From positions 248,001-312,000 of the forward strand of contig NZ_BJTV01000007.1 of the NCBI RefSeq assembly GCF_007176755.1: a DNA stretch of 64,000 nt, given 5' to 3'. The first letter of the stretch is position 1. Every line of letters starts with the position of its first letter. This DNA comes from Streptomyces sp. 1-11. Lineage in GTDB: Bacteria > Actinomycetota > Actinomycetes > Streptomycetales > Streptomycetaceae. A program made the translations under genes and the position numbers. Of this stretch, positions 1 through 8,621 are shown one piece after another. The notes below the pieces were generated by a model, which ran no database searches, was not told the DNA's origin, and saw only the letters and a list, made by a program, of their open reading frames with translations.

Positions 1-580
1 AAGGGCCGGTGTGCGCCCAGTGCGCCGTCTCCTCGCGCACGTCCGGCGCTTGCGCCTCCCTGCCCTCGGCGTCGCTCGCCAGCTCCAGGATCGACTGCAC
101 GTGCCACTCGCCGGGGAACAGCAGTTGTGCGCCCTCGGCGAGCGCGGCGTCCCGCAGCGTCTCCCGCACCGTGGTGGGAAGCGTCTCCTCGCGGAAGGGG
201 AACCGGCTGGAGTGACGGCGGTGGACCGCGGGGCTCAGCCGGGCGAGCTCCCCGTCGGGGGCTCCCGTGCCGCACAGCCGGAGCTCGGCGAGGAACTCCG
301 GGCAGGCCGGTTCGGGCAGCAGCCGCACGAGCGGCGCGAGCCCGGCTGCCGCGGCGGCCACGCGCAGGTTGAACAGGGCGGCGCCGCACCCCACGTGCAG
401 GCCGCGGTTGTCGGGGTCGGTGCGCGGCAGCGCCCGCTCCAGGTCCGCGTACAGCCGCAGCACACCGGTGTCCCGCAGATAGCGGAAGGCCCACGGCTGG
501 GCGTTGTGCAGCGACGGCGCGGCCGCGGCGTCGGCGACGAGTGCGGCGACGGTGTCCACGTCGGGAGGTTGTGCGGTCAC
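1..580 (-). CDS. Acg-type nitroreductase family protein (3' end cut by window edge)
   Basis: The GTG start at 580 follows an AAGGAGAG ribosome site and gives about 193 residues before the window ends. The N-terminus has the motif APSLHNAQPW, typical of the Acg/FMN-binding nitroreductase family that accompanies universal stress proteins in the dormancy regulons of actinobacteria. Members bind FMN, but some have lost reductase activity, so the reaction is not certain. It lies 30 bp downstream of the universal stress gene on the same strand and is probably cotranscribed with it. The C-terminal half is not visible. Confidence 0.82.
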   Translation of the reverse strand, partial: MTAQPPDVDTVAALVADAAAAPSLHNAQPWAFRYLRDTGVLRLYADLERALPRTDPDNRGLHVGCGAALFNLRVAAAAAGLAPLVRLLPEPACPEFLAELRLCGTGAPDGELARLSPAVHRRHSSRFPFREETLPTTVRETLRDAALAEGAQLLFPGEWHVQSILELASDAEGREAQAPDVREETAHWAHTGP

Positions 581-610
581 GGCGGCTCTCCTTCGTGCCG
601 GTCTGCCGGT

Positions 611-1489
611 TCACTCGCGGGTCGGTACGGCGATGACAGGGCAGCGGGCGTGGTGCAGCACGCCCTGGCTGACCGAGCCCAGCAGCATCCCGGCGAAGCC
701 TCCGCGGCCCCGGGTCCCCACCACCAGGCCCAGCGCATGCGCCGAGGCGTCGGTGAGCACCTGGACCGGATGCCCGACGAGCACTTCGTGGTGCAGGTCC
801 ACCTCGGGATAGCGGGCCTGGCGTCCTGCCACGGCCTCGGAGAGGAGCCGGCGGGCCTCCCGCTGCGGCTCGCTCTCGTCAAAGATCCTCAGCGGGCCGG
901 GCTCCCAGACGAGCAGGGCCCGCAGCCGGGCGCCGCGCAGGGCCGCCTCCTCGAACGCCACGTCGACAGCGGCTGCGGAGTGCGGGCTGCCGTCCACACC
1001 GACGACGAAGTACGCCGGCTCCTCGGTGACGTGTTCCGGCTCGGGCACGACCACCAGCGGACAGTGCGTACGGGCCATGACCGGCAGGGCCACGGACGAG
1101 GAGCCGAACACCTCCTGCTTCCGGCTCAGATGACGCGATCCCAGCACGACGGCGGCGGCGCCGCGGCTCTGCTCGCGCAGCACCCACACCGGGTCGCCCT
1201 CCGCGAGCAGCGCGTCGACCTGGAGCTGCGGGTGCCGGGCCGTGGCAAAGTCCACCGCCTGCCCCAGCACCTGCCGGCCGGCCTTGTGCAGAGCCTCGTT
1301 CCACTCCTCCCAAGAGGGCGGGACCTCCTGCCCCCGGTAGCCCCGGGTGGGCACGCCCTCCACGTGGACGGTCCGCAGCGGCAGGTGTCTGCGGGCGGCC
1401 TCGTCGGCCGCCCAGGCCAGTGCCATCCGGTGGACGGGATCGGGGTCTACGCCCACCACGATCGGCCGGCGGTCACCGTGCCCGGACAT
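611..1489 (-). CDS. Tandem-domain universal stress protein
   Basis: The protein has 292 residues from ATG 1489, preceded by GAGGAGGCG. There are two UspA folds, roughly residues 1-145 and 150-292. The second domain keeps the ATP-binding pattern G-x2-G-x9-G-S (VVGTRGRGGFAGMLLGS). The first has GSRHLSRKQEVFGSSS, missing the middle glycine, so one domain may bind ATP and the other may not. A longer frame upstream (to 1660) has no ribosome site. It heads a probable operon with the Acg-type gene, and a DosR-like box sits 83 bp before the start. USPs of this type act in hypoxia and stationary-phase survival. Confidence 0.9.
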   Translation of the reverse strand: MSGHGDRRPIVVGVDPDPVHRMALAWAADEAARRHLPLRTVHVEGVPTRGYRGQEVPPSWEEWNEALHKAGRQVLGQAVDFATARHPQLQVDALLAEGDPVWVLREQSRGAAAVVLGSRHLSRKQEVFGSSSVALPVMARTHCPLVVVPEPEHVTEEPAYFVVGVDGSPHSAAAVDVAFEEAALRGARLRALLVWEPGPLRIFDESEPQREARRLLSEAVAGRQARYPEVDLHHEVLVGHPVQVLTDASAHALGLVVGTRGRGGFAGMLLGSVSQGVLHHARCPVIAVPTRE

Positions 1490-1571
1490 CGCCCTCGCCT
1501 CCTCAGCCGCGGTGGCGCGCGGGAATGCCGCCGCCAGTTCCATGGAAGGCCGCGCCGGCTCCGGCCTGCCA

Positions 1572-1587
1572 GGGGCCAATGGTCCCC
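1572..1587 (-). promoter_or_regulatory. DosR/DevR-like box upstream of the stress protein gene
   Basis: Read on the minus strand the site is GGGGACCATTGGCCCC, which fits GGGAC-N4-GGCCC. It lies 83 bp before the USP start. The pattern resembles the DosR/DevR (OsdR) operator, and similar sites occur near 3108, 11485 and 12486. The assignment is by pattern only. Confidence 0.45.
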
Positions 1588-1625
1588 ACGCACGTCCTGC
1601 CGGCCCTCCGCCGGCGCCCGGCGGG

Positions 1626-3020
1626 TCAGTGCCCGGGGACCGAGAAGGCGGCGGAACCACGGTGGGCCGGGTCCGGCGGCGCGGCGCGGCGCTCCGGTCC
1701 CCGGCGGGCCTCGATGTCGGCCCGTACGGAGGCCGTCAGACGGCCGAGCGCCTGCGATCGCACCGGCCGGACCGGCTCGGGATCCTCGATCCGGCGCGCC
1801 GGGCCGGGCAGCCCGGCCAGATCCTCGCGGAACCGCTCACGCGCGGCCCGCCAGTCGTCGGGCGCACCCGTGCGCCGCCCGTCCCGCATGCTCGTGAGCA
1901 GCAGCGGGCACGCGCGGTCCGGCGCCACCTCGGCCGCCAGCGCGATGACGTCCGGCCGCCCGGGCCGGCGGAAGACCTGCTTGCGGCCCGGCGCCGTGAC
2001 CTTCGCCGAGGACAGCTTCATCACGGGCCGGCCGTCGTACTCGACGAGCTTGTACGCGGCGTCCAGGTACGGGGCGTCCGCCGCGACGCCCACCTTCGTG
2101 CCGACGGCGTACACGTCGATGGGGGCTCCGGCGCGCACGAGCCGGTCCACCCCGTACTCGTCGAGTCCGCCGCTGGCCACGATCCGTACCTCGGGCAGCC
2201 CGGCCGCGTCGAGCAGGGCGCGCGCCCGGCGCGAGAGCGCGTCGAGGTCCCCGCTGTCCAGCCGGATCGCGCAGCCGGGGCCACGCCGCAGATCGGTCAG
2301 GACCCGGGCCGCGATCCGGACACCCTGTTCCGTGTCGTAGGTGTCGACGAGGAAGGTGACCGGGCCGGGGTGGCAGCGCGCGAACGCGCGGAACGCCTCC
2401 TCCTCGCCGGGGAACGCCTCGATGTAGGAGTGCGCCATGGTGCCCGACGCCGGAACGCCCAGGGAGGTGGCGGCGGCGACGTTGCTGGTGCCGGCGAAGC
2501 CCACCAGGGCGCCCAGCCGGGCGGCCTGCAGCCCCGCCCACGGACCGTGCGTGCGGCGCAGCGAGAAGTCCACGACCGCCCTGCCCGCCGCGGCCAGGAC
2601 GCAGCGTGCCGCCTTGGACGCCACCGCCGTCTGGTGGCAGAGCTGGTTCAGCAAGTACGTCTCGACGAGCTGGGCCTGCGGGAGCGGCGCGGTCACCTCC
2701 AGCAGGGGCTCGCCGGCGAGGACCACACGGCCCTCCGGGACCGCGCGCACTTCGCCCTCGAAGCGGAGCCCGAGGAGCGGTTCGAGGTCCCGGACAGGCC
2801 GGTGCAGGGCGTCCGCGAACCGCTCGACGTCGTCCCGCTCCACGCGCGAGCCGGCCAGGAAGTCCAGGGCGGACTCCAGACCCGCGGTCACGAGGAAGCC
2901 CCGGCCGGGCGGGAGGTCACGGACGAACAGGCTGAAGGTGGCCGGCGCCCGCATGTCCTCCCGGAGGTAGGACATGGCCATGGTCACCTCGTAGAGGTCG
3001 GTGGTGGTGACGTCGGACAT
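1626..3020 (-). CDS. pncB: Nicotinate phosphoribosyltransferase
   Basis: The 464-residue product starts MSDVTTTDLYEVTMA, the normal N-terminus of the family; the open frame extends upstream to 3206 but that part looks non-coding. It would convert nicotinate and PRPP to nicotinate mononucleotide in NAD salvage. Recognisable blocks are the central RRTHG segment, FAGTSNVAAA, SYIEAFPGEEEAF and the phosphate-binding IRLDSGDL and VASGGLDEY segments. A copy beside dormancy genes suggests NAD recycling under stress, as in other actinobacterial dormancy loci. It is divergent from hsp20 across a 170-bp intergenic region. Confidence 0.92.
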   Translation of the reverse strand: MSDVTTTDLYEVTMAMSYLREDMRAPATFSLFVRDLPPGRGFLVTAGLESALDFLAGSRVERDDVERFADALHRPVRDLEPLLGLRFEGEVRAVPEGRVVLAGEPLLEVTAPLPQAQLVETYLLNQLCHQTAVASKAARCVLAAAGRAVVDFSLRRTHGPWAGLQAARLGALVGFAGTSNVAAATSLGVPASGTMAHSYIEAFPGEEEAFRAFARCHPGPVTFLVDTYDTEQGVRIAARVLTDLRRGPGCAIRLDSGDLDALSRRARALLDAAGLPEVRIVASGGLDEYGVDRLVRAGAPIDVYAVGTKVGVAADAPYLDAAYKLVEYDGRPVMKLSSAKVTAPGRKQVFRRPGRPDVIALAAEVAPDRACPLLLTSMRDGRRTGAPDDWRAARERFREDLAGLPGPARRIEDPEPVRPVRSQALGRLTASVRADIEARRGPERRAAPPDPAHRGSAAFSVPGH

Positions 3021-3085
3021 GATGATCGCCGCCGGATGTCGGGGGTCTGCTGATCCCAGTCTCGTCGCGGCCGTGCGGCAGGAAA

Positions 3086-3121
3086 GGGACCTCAGGGCCG
3101 CGCACATGGGCTCTTCGGCCC
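3086..3121. promoter_or_regulatory. Two DosR/DevR-like half-conserved boxes between pncB and hsp20
   Basis: GGGACCTCAGGGCC (3086-3099) and GGGCTCTTCGGCCC (3108-3121) lie in the divergent promoter region. The second fits GGGxx-N4-GGCCC. They could serve both pncB and hsp20. Pattern match only; the first is imperfect. Confidence 0.4.
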
Positions 3122-3190
3122 CAGCGAAGGGGGTTCCGCCGCGCTGAACTGGTTGTGTCCGCGGAGAGGACCGAGCCGGGAGGTACGGCG

Positions 3191-3613
3191 ATGACCACAC
3201 TCGCACGCAGACAGAGGTTCGCGTTCCCGGAGATGTCGGACTGGTTCGAGACCCTGCCGGCCCGCTTCAGCATGCCCACGATGAGTGAGCTGTACACGGT
3301 GCGGATCGAGGACTACACGGAGGACGACCGTTACGTGATGCGGGCGGAGCTCCCGGGCATGGCGCCCGAGGACATCGACGTCTTCATCGCCGACGGCGTG
3401 CTGACGGTCCAGGCCGAACGCACCGAGAGGGACGTCACGAAGAACCGCAGCGAGATCCGGTACGGCGCGATGAGCCGCAGCGTGTCGCTGCCGGCCGGTG
3501 CCGACGAGGACGACGTCAAGGCCGAGTACACCGACGGCATGCTCACCGTCAGCGTGGGCCTGGGCGCCGAGAAGGCGGAGGCGAAGCACGTGAAGATCCG
3601 GCACGGCGACTGA
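3191..3613 (+). CDS. Hsp20/alpha-crystallin small heat shock protein
   Basis: The 140-residue product starts at ATG 3191 behind GGGAGG; an earlier in-frame GTG at 3155 lacks a ribosome site. The alpha-crystallin domain spans roughly residues 40-140, with AELPGMAPEDIDVFIADGVLTVQAER and the C-terminal YTDGMLTVSV, which corresponds to the conserved GVLTV-type strand. It is an ATP-independent holdase that keeps unfolding proteins soluble. The position opposite pncB and next to the V-ATPase genes supports a stress role. A shared hairpin separates it from the convergent V-ATPase operon. Confidence 0.92.
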   Translation: MTTLARRQRFAFPEMSDWFETLPARFSMPTMSELYTVRIEDYTEDDRYVMRAELPGMAPEDIDVFIADGVLTVQAERTERDVTKNRSEIRYGAMSRSVSLPAGADEDDVKAEYTDGMLTVSVGLGAEKAEAKHVKIRHGD

Positions 3614-3629
3614 CGCCGTCCGGTGACGT

Positions 3630-3657
3630 CCGGCGGGCCCTGTCCGGGGCCCGCCGG
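3630..3657. terminator. Bidirectional terminator hairpin
   Basis: CCGGCGGGCCC, loop TGTCCG, GGGCCCGCCGG: a perfect 11-bp stem between the convergent ends of hsp20 (3613) and the V-ATPase subunit D gene (3677). There is no U tract, which is common in Streptomyces. Confidence 0.8.
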
Positions 3658-3676
3658 CGGTGTGCGCACGCGAGCG

Positions 3677-4297
3677 TCATCGGCCGGCGCGGCCGGCGGC
3701 CCAGCGGCGCCGTACCGCCTCCTCGTGCTCCGCCGCCTCCAATGCCAGCTCCACGGCGCCCAGTTCGGCCTGCAGCCGCGGGATCCAGTGTCTGCGCAGG
3801 GCACGGACCCGCCGGCGCGTCCGTTCGGCCTCGGCGGCCAGCAGGTCGGCTGCCGCCTGGTGCGCGGCGAGTTCCGCCGCGGCGCGGACCGCGGCCCGGT
3901 AGGCCGTCTCGGCGTGGGCGAGCGCCGTGTTGGAGGGGGTCGGCTCCGCCGTGGAGCGCACGGGCGCCGCGCACTCCACCGCTGCCGGGTGGCGAACGCC
4001 CATCAGCGCGGCCCAACGGATGTCGACACGGACCCGGTCGACGGGCGCCGCTCGGGCCAGCGCGCGTTCGCCGCCGAGCAGCACCCCGCGCAGCAGCCAG
4101 GTGTCCGCGTCGGCCAGCGCCTCGTCCCACGCCCGGTGCGCCTCCTCGGCAGCCCGGCGTGCCGTGTGCTCGCGGTCCAGCAGGAGCCGGAGTTTGCGGT
4201 CGAGCAGGTCCGCCCCGCGCAGCGCCGTGGCGAGACCCCGGCGCAGCCGCAGGCGCCCGGCCCGCCCGGTCGCGGCGCGGCTCGCCCGCGGGCTCAC
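3677..4297 (-). CDS. V/A-type ATPase subunit D
   Basis: The 206-residue, alanine- and arginine-rich helical protein matches the central-stalk subunit D (NtpD/AtpD) by its long N- and C-terminal helices (LRRGLATALRGADLLDRKLR; TRRRVRALRRHWIPRLQAEL) and its last position in the operon. It forms the rotating shaft inside the A3B3 head. Its GTG start overlaps the subunit B stop as GTGA, so it is probably translationally coupled. Last gene of the operon, followed by a strong hairpin. Confidence 0.88.
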   Translation of the reverse strand: MSPRASRAATGRAGRLRLRRGLATALRGADLLDRKLRLLLDREHTARRAAEEAHRAWDEALADADTWLLRGVLLGGERALARAAPVDRVRVDIRWAALMGVRHPAAVECAAPVRSTAEPTPSNTALAHAETAYRAAVRAAAELAAHQAAADLLAAEAERTRRRVRALRRHWIPRLQAELGAVELALEAAEHEEAVRRRWAAGRAGR

Positions 4298-5688
4298 CGC
4301 CGTTCCTCCCGCCGAGGCCGAGCGTGGGCGTCGAGCAGGTCGGCCGGGAGCATGCCGAGCTGGCTGCGCGGCAGGGTCAGCAACACCTCCCAGGCCCGGT
4401 CCAGGGAATCGTCCAGCGACCGGTCCTCGTCGGCGCCCTGCGCGAGGAAGCGGTCCCGGAAGGCGTCCTGGAGGTCCAGGTGGCGCAGATCGGTCGCACT
4501 GAGCGCGGCGCGGCCGATCAGGTCGGCGAGTTCCGCGACCTGCCGGGACCGGGCCAGCGCCGCGGTCAGCTGCGCCGCGACGGCCGGATGGTCGGCACGG
4601 GTGCGTCCCGCCCCGGTCCCCTTGCGCATCAGACGCGACAGCGAGGCCAGCGGATCGACGGGCGGATACGCGCCGGCCGCCTGGACGTCGGCGGACAGCA
4701 CGATCTGGCCCTCGGTTATGTAGCCGGTCAGGTCGGGGACGGGGTGGGTGATGTCACCGGCGGGCATGGTGAGCACCGGCAGGACGGTGACCGAGCCCGG
4801 CCGGCCCCGGATCCTGCCGCAGCGTTCGTAGAGCGAGGCCAGGTCGCTGTAGAGGTAGCCGGGATAGGCACGCCGCGCCGGTATCTCACCGCGCGCGGCG
4901 GACACCTCGCGCAGCGCCTCCGAGTAGGCCGTCATGTCCGTCATCACCACCAGAACGTGGCGGCCGGCCGCGAACGCCAGGTGTTCGGCGACGGTCAGGG
5001 CGAGCCGCGGGGTCAGCAGCCGCTCGATCACGGGGTCGTCGGCGGTGTTGAGGAACAGGACGAGTTCCCGTGCCGCGGAACGCGCGGCCAGCCCGGCACG
5101 GACGAACGCCGTGTCGGCGTGGGTGAGCCCCATCCCCGCGAACACGACGGCGAACGGCTCACCCCCGCAGGTCGCCTGGGCCGCGATCTGCACGGCCAGT
5201 TCCAGGTGCGGCAGCCCCGCGGCCGAGAACACCGGCAGCTTCTGTCCGCGCACCAGCGTCGTCAGCACGTCCACCGCGCCCACCCCGGTGAGTACCGGCT
5301 CGTTCGGGGGCTCCCGGCGTACCGGGTTGATCGGCGCGCCGCCGACCGCCTCGTACGATCCGCCCAGCACCGGCGGCCCGCCGTCGGCCGGTTCCCCGCG
5401 CCCGTTGCAGACCCGCCCCAGCCACCCGGCGCCGACCGGGATCCGCATCGGCGACCCCGAGAAGGCGACGCGGGTGCCGGTGCGGTTCATGCCGGCCGTG
5501 TCCTCCAGGACCTGCACCACCGCGAGGTCGCGGTCCACCTCGAGGACCAGCCCGTGCCGCCGTTCACCGGTGCCGAGCACGATCGTGGCGGACTCGTCCC
5601 AGCCGACCCCGCTCACCCCTTCGACGACCACGAGCGGGCCGCGCAGCTCGCGCACGCCCGTGTACTCGATCCCCGCCGGGCCGCTCAC
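4294..5688 (-). CDS. V/A-type ATPase subunit B
   Basis: The 464-residue product starts at GTG 5688, overlapping the subunit A stop (GTGA). The open frame runs on to 7065 antisense-like through subunit A, which is a shadow. Subunit B is the non-catalytic nucleotide-binding subunit of the head. It has EYTGVRELRGPLVVVEG, NPVRREPPNEPVLTGVGAVD, a GRPGSVTVLPVLTMPAGDITHP segment, and no Walker A lysine, as expected. It alternates with subunit A in the A3B3 hexamer. Confidence 0.93.
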   Translation of the reverse strand: MSGPAGIEYTGVRELRGPLVVVEGVSGVGWDESATIVLGTGERRHGLVLEVDRDLAVVQVLEDTAGMNRTGTRVAFSGSPMRIPVGAGWLGRVCNGRGEPADGGPPVLGGSYEAVGGAPINPVRREPPNEPVLTGVGAVDVLTTLVRGQKLPVFSAAGLPHLELAVQIAAQATCGGEPFAVVFAGMGLTHADTAFVRAGLAARSAARELVLFLNTADDPVIERLLTPRLALTVAEHLAFAAGRHVLVVMTDMTAYSEALREVSAARGEIPARRAYPGYLYSDLASLYERCGRIRGRPGSVTVLPVLTMPAGDITHPVPDLTGYITEGQIVLSADVQAAGAYPPVDPLASLSRLMRKGTGAGRTRADHPAVAAQLTAALARSRQVAELADLIGRAALSATDLRHLDLQDAFRDRFLAQGADEDRSLDDSLDRAWEVLLTLPRSQLGMLPADLLDAHARPRREERR

Positions 5689-7472
5689 ACCGTCTCCCCG
5701 AGCCGGGCCAGCACGGTGTCGCGGGCAGCCGTCACCGGCTCCGTCTCCGCCGGGCCCGCCGCCTCGCGCGCCCGCAGCAGCGGGCCGAAGTCGGCCGCCT
5801 CGACGACCTCGGCCCGGGTACCGGCGTCCACCTCCTCCAGGCAGCGGTCGATCACGGTCAGCACGGCGTCCACCAGGGCCGCCGTCTTCGCCGGGGAGCT
5901 GAAGGCGTCCGCCGGGGACAGCGCGTTCTGCTGGATCGCCGCCTCGCGCAGCAGCCGTCCGGCCAGCACGGTGATCCGTTCCCGGGGCGGCAGAGCGGTG
6001 ACGCCGACCAGTTCGACCAGGCCGGCCAGCCGGTCCGCCTCCGCAAGCTGCCGCGCCACGCGCCCGCGCCGCTCGCTCCACTCGGGGTCGCCTGCGCGCG
6101 CGTGCGCGTCCGACAGCGCGGCGGCGTCCCGGGAGAACGACTGCGACCAGGACACCGCCGGATAGTGCCGTGCGTAGGCGAGGTCGCGGTCCAGGCTCCA
6201 CAGGCACCGCACGAACCGTTCGGTGTGCGCGGTGACGGGCTCGGTGCGGTCGCCGCCCGGTGGGGACACGGCGCCGATCACCGTGACGGACCCGGTGCCG
6301 CCGCCCAGCGTGCGAACGGCGGCCGCCCGCTCGTAGAACGCCGCCAGCCGTGAGGCGAGCGACGCCGGGTAGCCCTCCTCGGCGGGCAGCTCGCCCATGC
6401 GGGAGGCGAACTCGCGCAGCGCCTCCGCCCACCGGGACGTCGAGTCGGCGATGAGGACGACGTCGAGACCCATGTCGCGGAAGTACTCCGCGACGGTCGC
6501 GCCCGTGTGCACGCTCGCCTCGCGCGCCATCATCGGCATGTTCGAGGTGTTCGCGATCGTCACGGTGCGCTCCGCCAGCCGGCCGCCGGTGCGTGGATCG
6601 GCCAGCTCCGCCAGCTCCTCGATGACGTCCGCCATCTCGTTCCCGCGCTCGCCGCAGCCGACGTAGACGATCACGTCCGCGTCGCACCACTTGGCGATCT
6701 GCTGCAGCAGCATCGTCTTGCCGGTGCCGAACCCGCCGGGGACGGCGACCGTGCTGCCGCGGGCCACGGGGAACAGCAGGTCCACGGCACGCTGCCCGGT
6801 GTTCAGGGGCGCGTCCGCCGGCAGGCGCCGCGCGACCGGCCGCGGCCTGCGCACCGGCCACGACTGCGCCATGCGTACTTCGACCCCGCCCACCACGGCG
6901 AGCGGCACGTCCGCGGCGTACGTGCCGGCCGACGCGATCCGTGTCACCTCGCCCGACAGGCCCGGGGGTACCAGCAGCCGCAGCGGGACACGTGCGCCGA
7001 TGTCTCCGAGGACGGCGCCGGGCGCGGCCCGTTCCCCCTGTGCCAGCCGGGGCGTGAACGACCACGCGGCCGTCTCAGCGGTGCCCGACCCGCTCGTGGA
7101 CAGACGGTCGCCCGCGCCCGCCAGGGGGCGCAGCAGGCCGTCGAACACGCCACCGAGCAGCTCCGGGCCCAACCGCACCGTCAGGGGCCGCCCCTGGGGC
7201 CGCGCGGGGTGTCCGGGCGCCAGCCCGCCGGTGTACTCGTACGCCTGGACGGAGGCGGTGTCCCCCTGGATCGCGACGACCTCGCCCGGCAGCCCGAGGC
7301 TGCCCAGCAGGACGAGATCGTGCATGGCGACCGTGGGAGGGCAGGCGATCTCCACGAGCGAGCCGGCCACACGTAGGACGCTCGGGCCGGCCGCCCGAGC
7401 ACCGCCCGCCGCGAGTGCGGGGGCGATCGCACCGGACCGCTCCGGCTCCTGGCCGTCGGCGATCGCCGTCAC
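5685..7472 (-). CDS. V/A-type ATPase catalytic subunit A
   Basis: About 595 residues, near the usual 580-600. I chose GTG 7472 because it overlaps the subunit E stop as GTGA, like the other junctions; a GTG at 7484 is also open. The P-loop is GGFGTGKTMLLQ near residue 225, preceded by the 'non-homologous' insertion region (GLSGEVTRIASAGTY) that separates V-type A from F-type beta subunits. Downstream are YVGCGERGNEM and SRWAEALREFASRMGELPAEEGYP, catalytic-subunit blocks. It hydrolyses or makes ATP coupled to rotation. Confidence 0.94.
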   Translation of the reverse strand: MTAIADGQEPERSGAIAPALAAGGARAAGPSVLRVAGSLVEIACPPTVAMHDLVLLGSLGLPGEVVAIQGDTASVQAYEYTGGLAPGHPARPQGRPLTVRLGPELLGGVFDGLLRPLAGAGDRLSTSGSGTAETAAWSFTPRLAQGERAAPGAVLGDIGARVPLRLLVPPGLSGEVTRIASAGTYAADVPLAVVGGVEVRMAQSWPVRRPRPVARRLPADAPLNTGQRAVDLLFPVARGSTVAVPGGFGTGKTMLLQQIAKWCDADVIVYVGCGERGNEMADVIEELAELADPRTGGRLAERTVTIANTSNMPMMAREASVHTGATVAEYFRDMGLDVVLIADSTSRWAEALREFASRMGELPAEEGYPASLASRLAAFYERAAAVRTLGGGTGSVTVIGAVSPPGGDRTEPVTAHTERFVRCLWSLDRDLAYARHYPAVSWSQSFSRDAAALSDAHARAGDPEWSERRGRVARQLAEADRLAGLVELVGVTALPPRERITVLAGRLLREAAIQQNALSPADAFSSPAKTAALVDAVLTVIDRCLEEVDAGTRAEVVEAADFGPLLRAREAAGPAETEPVTAARDTVLARLGETV

Positions 7473-7981
7473 GGCGGGCCCCACAGCGTCTCGACCCGGG
7501 CCCCCAGCCGGTCCAGGGCGCGGTCGGCGAGGGCGTCGGCCGACAGATCGACCCGGCGGCCGGGCGCTTCGGCCGTCACCCCGCCCTGCGCTGCGGCCGT
7601 GACCTCCGCCCCCCGCCCCAGTGCCGCTCGCGCCACGTCGGCCAGGTGCGACCGTGCCACGGCGCCCTCCCGGGCCAGCGCCCGCCGCACGCCCTCCCGT
7701 ACCTCGGCCCTGAGCGCCGCGTAGACCTCGGCGCGAACGGCGAGTTCCGTCTCCCAGGCCCGCTGCGCGGCCCGCACCCGCTCCCGCTCGGCCTGTCCGG
7801 CGCCGTCGGCCTGGCCGAGTCCGCGGGCCCGCGCCAGCACGGACCCGGCGTCAGCCCGTGCCGCGAGCAGGGTGCCGGCCGCGTCGGCGCGGGCCCGGTC
7901 CAAGACGGCGTCGGCAGCGGCTCGCGCCGCGCGCAGCAGCTCGGCCCGGACACGTTCCAGCTCGTCGGCCGGCGCGGTCAT
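7469..7981 (-). CDS. V/A-type ATPase subunit E
   Basis: The 170-residue product starts at ATG 7981, overlapping the subunit F stop (ATGA). The first half is a long alanine/arginine-rich helix (RAELLRAARAAADAVLDRA), and the C-terminal part ends in VDLSADALADRALDRLGARV, as in peripheral-stalk subunit E. It ties the catalytic head to the stator. Sequence conservation in this family is low, so the call rests on helix character and operon position. Confidence 0.8.
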   Translation of the reverse strand: MTAPADELERVRAELLRAARAAADAVLDRARADAAGTLLAARADAGSVLARARGLGQADGAGQAERERVRAAQRAWETELAVRAEVYAALRAEVREGVRRALAREGAVARSHLADVARAALGRGAEVTAAAQGGVTAEAPGRRVDLSADALADRALDRLGARVETLWGPP

Positions 7982-8205
7982 GAGGGCATCACCACCGTCA
8001 ACGGCCGGTCCGGGTCCGGCGCCGTCGCCGCGTCCCCCAGCACCTCGGCGGCCTCGGCCGTGAGGATCACCAGACCGACCGTGCCGGGCAACGCCCGCCA
8101 GGCCACGCGCACGGCCTCCGGGTCCTCCGCCACGAGGACGTCGACCCCGGCCAGCGCCAGACCGCACACCCTGGTCCGGGCGCCGATGGCGGCCACCGTA
8201 GCCAC
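7978..8205 (-). CDS. V/A-type ATPase subunit F
   Basis: A short gene of 75 residues from GTG 8205, three bases after the subunit K stop. The product has the Rossmann-like pattern of central-stalk subunit F: TVAAIGARTRVCGLALAGV, then GTVGLVILTAEAAEVLG and a C-terminal PLTVVMPS (the family usually has a PLVVELP-like end). The family is usually about 100 residues, so this one is short. Subunit F binds D in the rotor and regulates activity. Confidence 0.78.
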   Translation of the reverse strand: MATVAAIGARTRVCGLALAGVDVLVAEDPEAVRVAWRALPGTVGLVILTAEAAEVLGDAATAPDPDRPLTVVMPS

Positions 8206-8207
8206 CG

Positions 8208-8621
8208 TCAGGCCTTGCCGATCAGCAGGATCGCGACGACCAGCCCGTACACGGCGATGCCCTCCGCCAGGCCGACGATCACCATCGCCCGGCCGAACAT
8301 CTCCGGTCGTTCGCTCAGCGCGGCCAGCGCGGCGGCGCCCGTGTACGCGACGGCTATCGCCGCCCCGATCGACGCGCCTGCCACCGCGATGGCCGCGCCG
8401 ATCAGGGCGGACCCGTTGACCCCGCCGGACGCGGCGGCCCGCGCCGAGGCCTGCGCGGGGCCCGTCAGCGCCGTGGTGAGGACGACCAGGGCGCCGCCCA
8501 GCAGAGCGAGGTTCGCGGCCAGCAGCCAGCGGAAGGCGTGCCTGGCCCGGCGCCGCCGCAGCAACCGGACGGCACCGAGCACCGCTACCAGGACCGGCAG
8601 GACGATCAGCCAGGTGAGCAT
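8208..8621 (-). CDS. V/A-type ATPase proteolipid subunit K (c-ring)
   Basis: The 137-residue membrane protein has four hydrophobic segments (about 3-20, 30-52, 70-100 and 110-135). The last two form the c-ring hairpin: GAAIAVAGASIGAAIAVAYTG and VIVGLAEGIAVYGLVVAILL. The glutamate in GLAEG is the expected ion carrier. I see no obvious extra sodium ligands, so proton coupling is more likely. The N-terminal pair of segments is an extension over a minimal 80-residue proteolipid. Its ATG overlaps the end of subunit I by 16 bp. Confidence 0.88.
   Translation of the reverse strand: MLTWLIVLPVLVAVLGAVRLLRRRRARHAFRWLLAANLALLGGALVVLTTALTGPAQASARAAASGGVNGSALIGAAIAVAGASIGAAIAVAYTGAAALAALSERPEMFGRAMVIVGLAEGIAVYGLVVAILLIGKA

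Noticed and set aside
11..1897. Long plus-strand open frame of 628 codons
   Set aside because: It is antisense to the Acg, USP and pncB genes, has no family features and an Arg/Gly/His-rich composition typical of high-GC shadow frames.
3742..6165. Plus-strand open frame of 807 codons
   Set aside because: It lies opposite V-ATPase subunits D, B and A, which are clearly coding on the minus strand.
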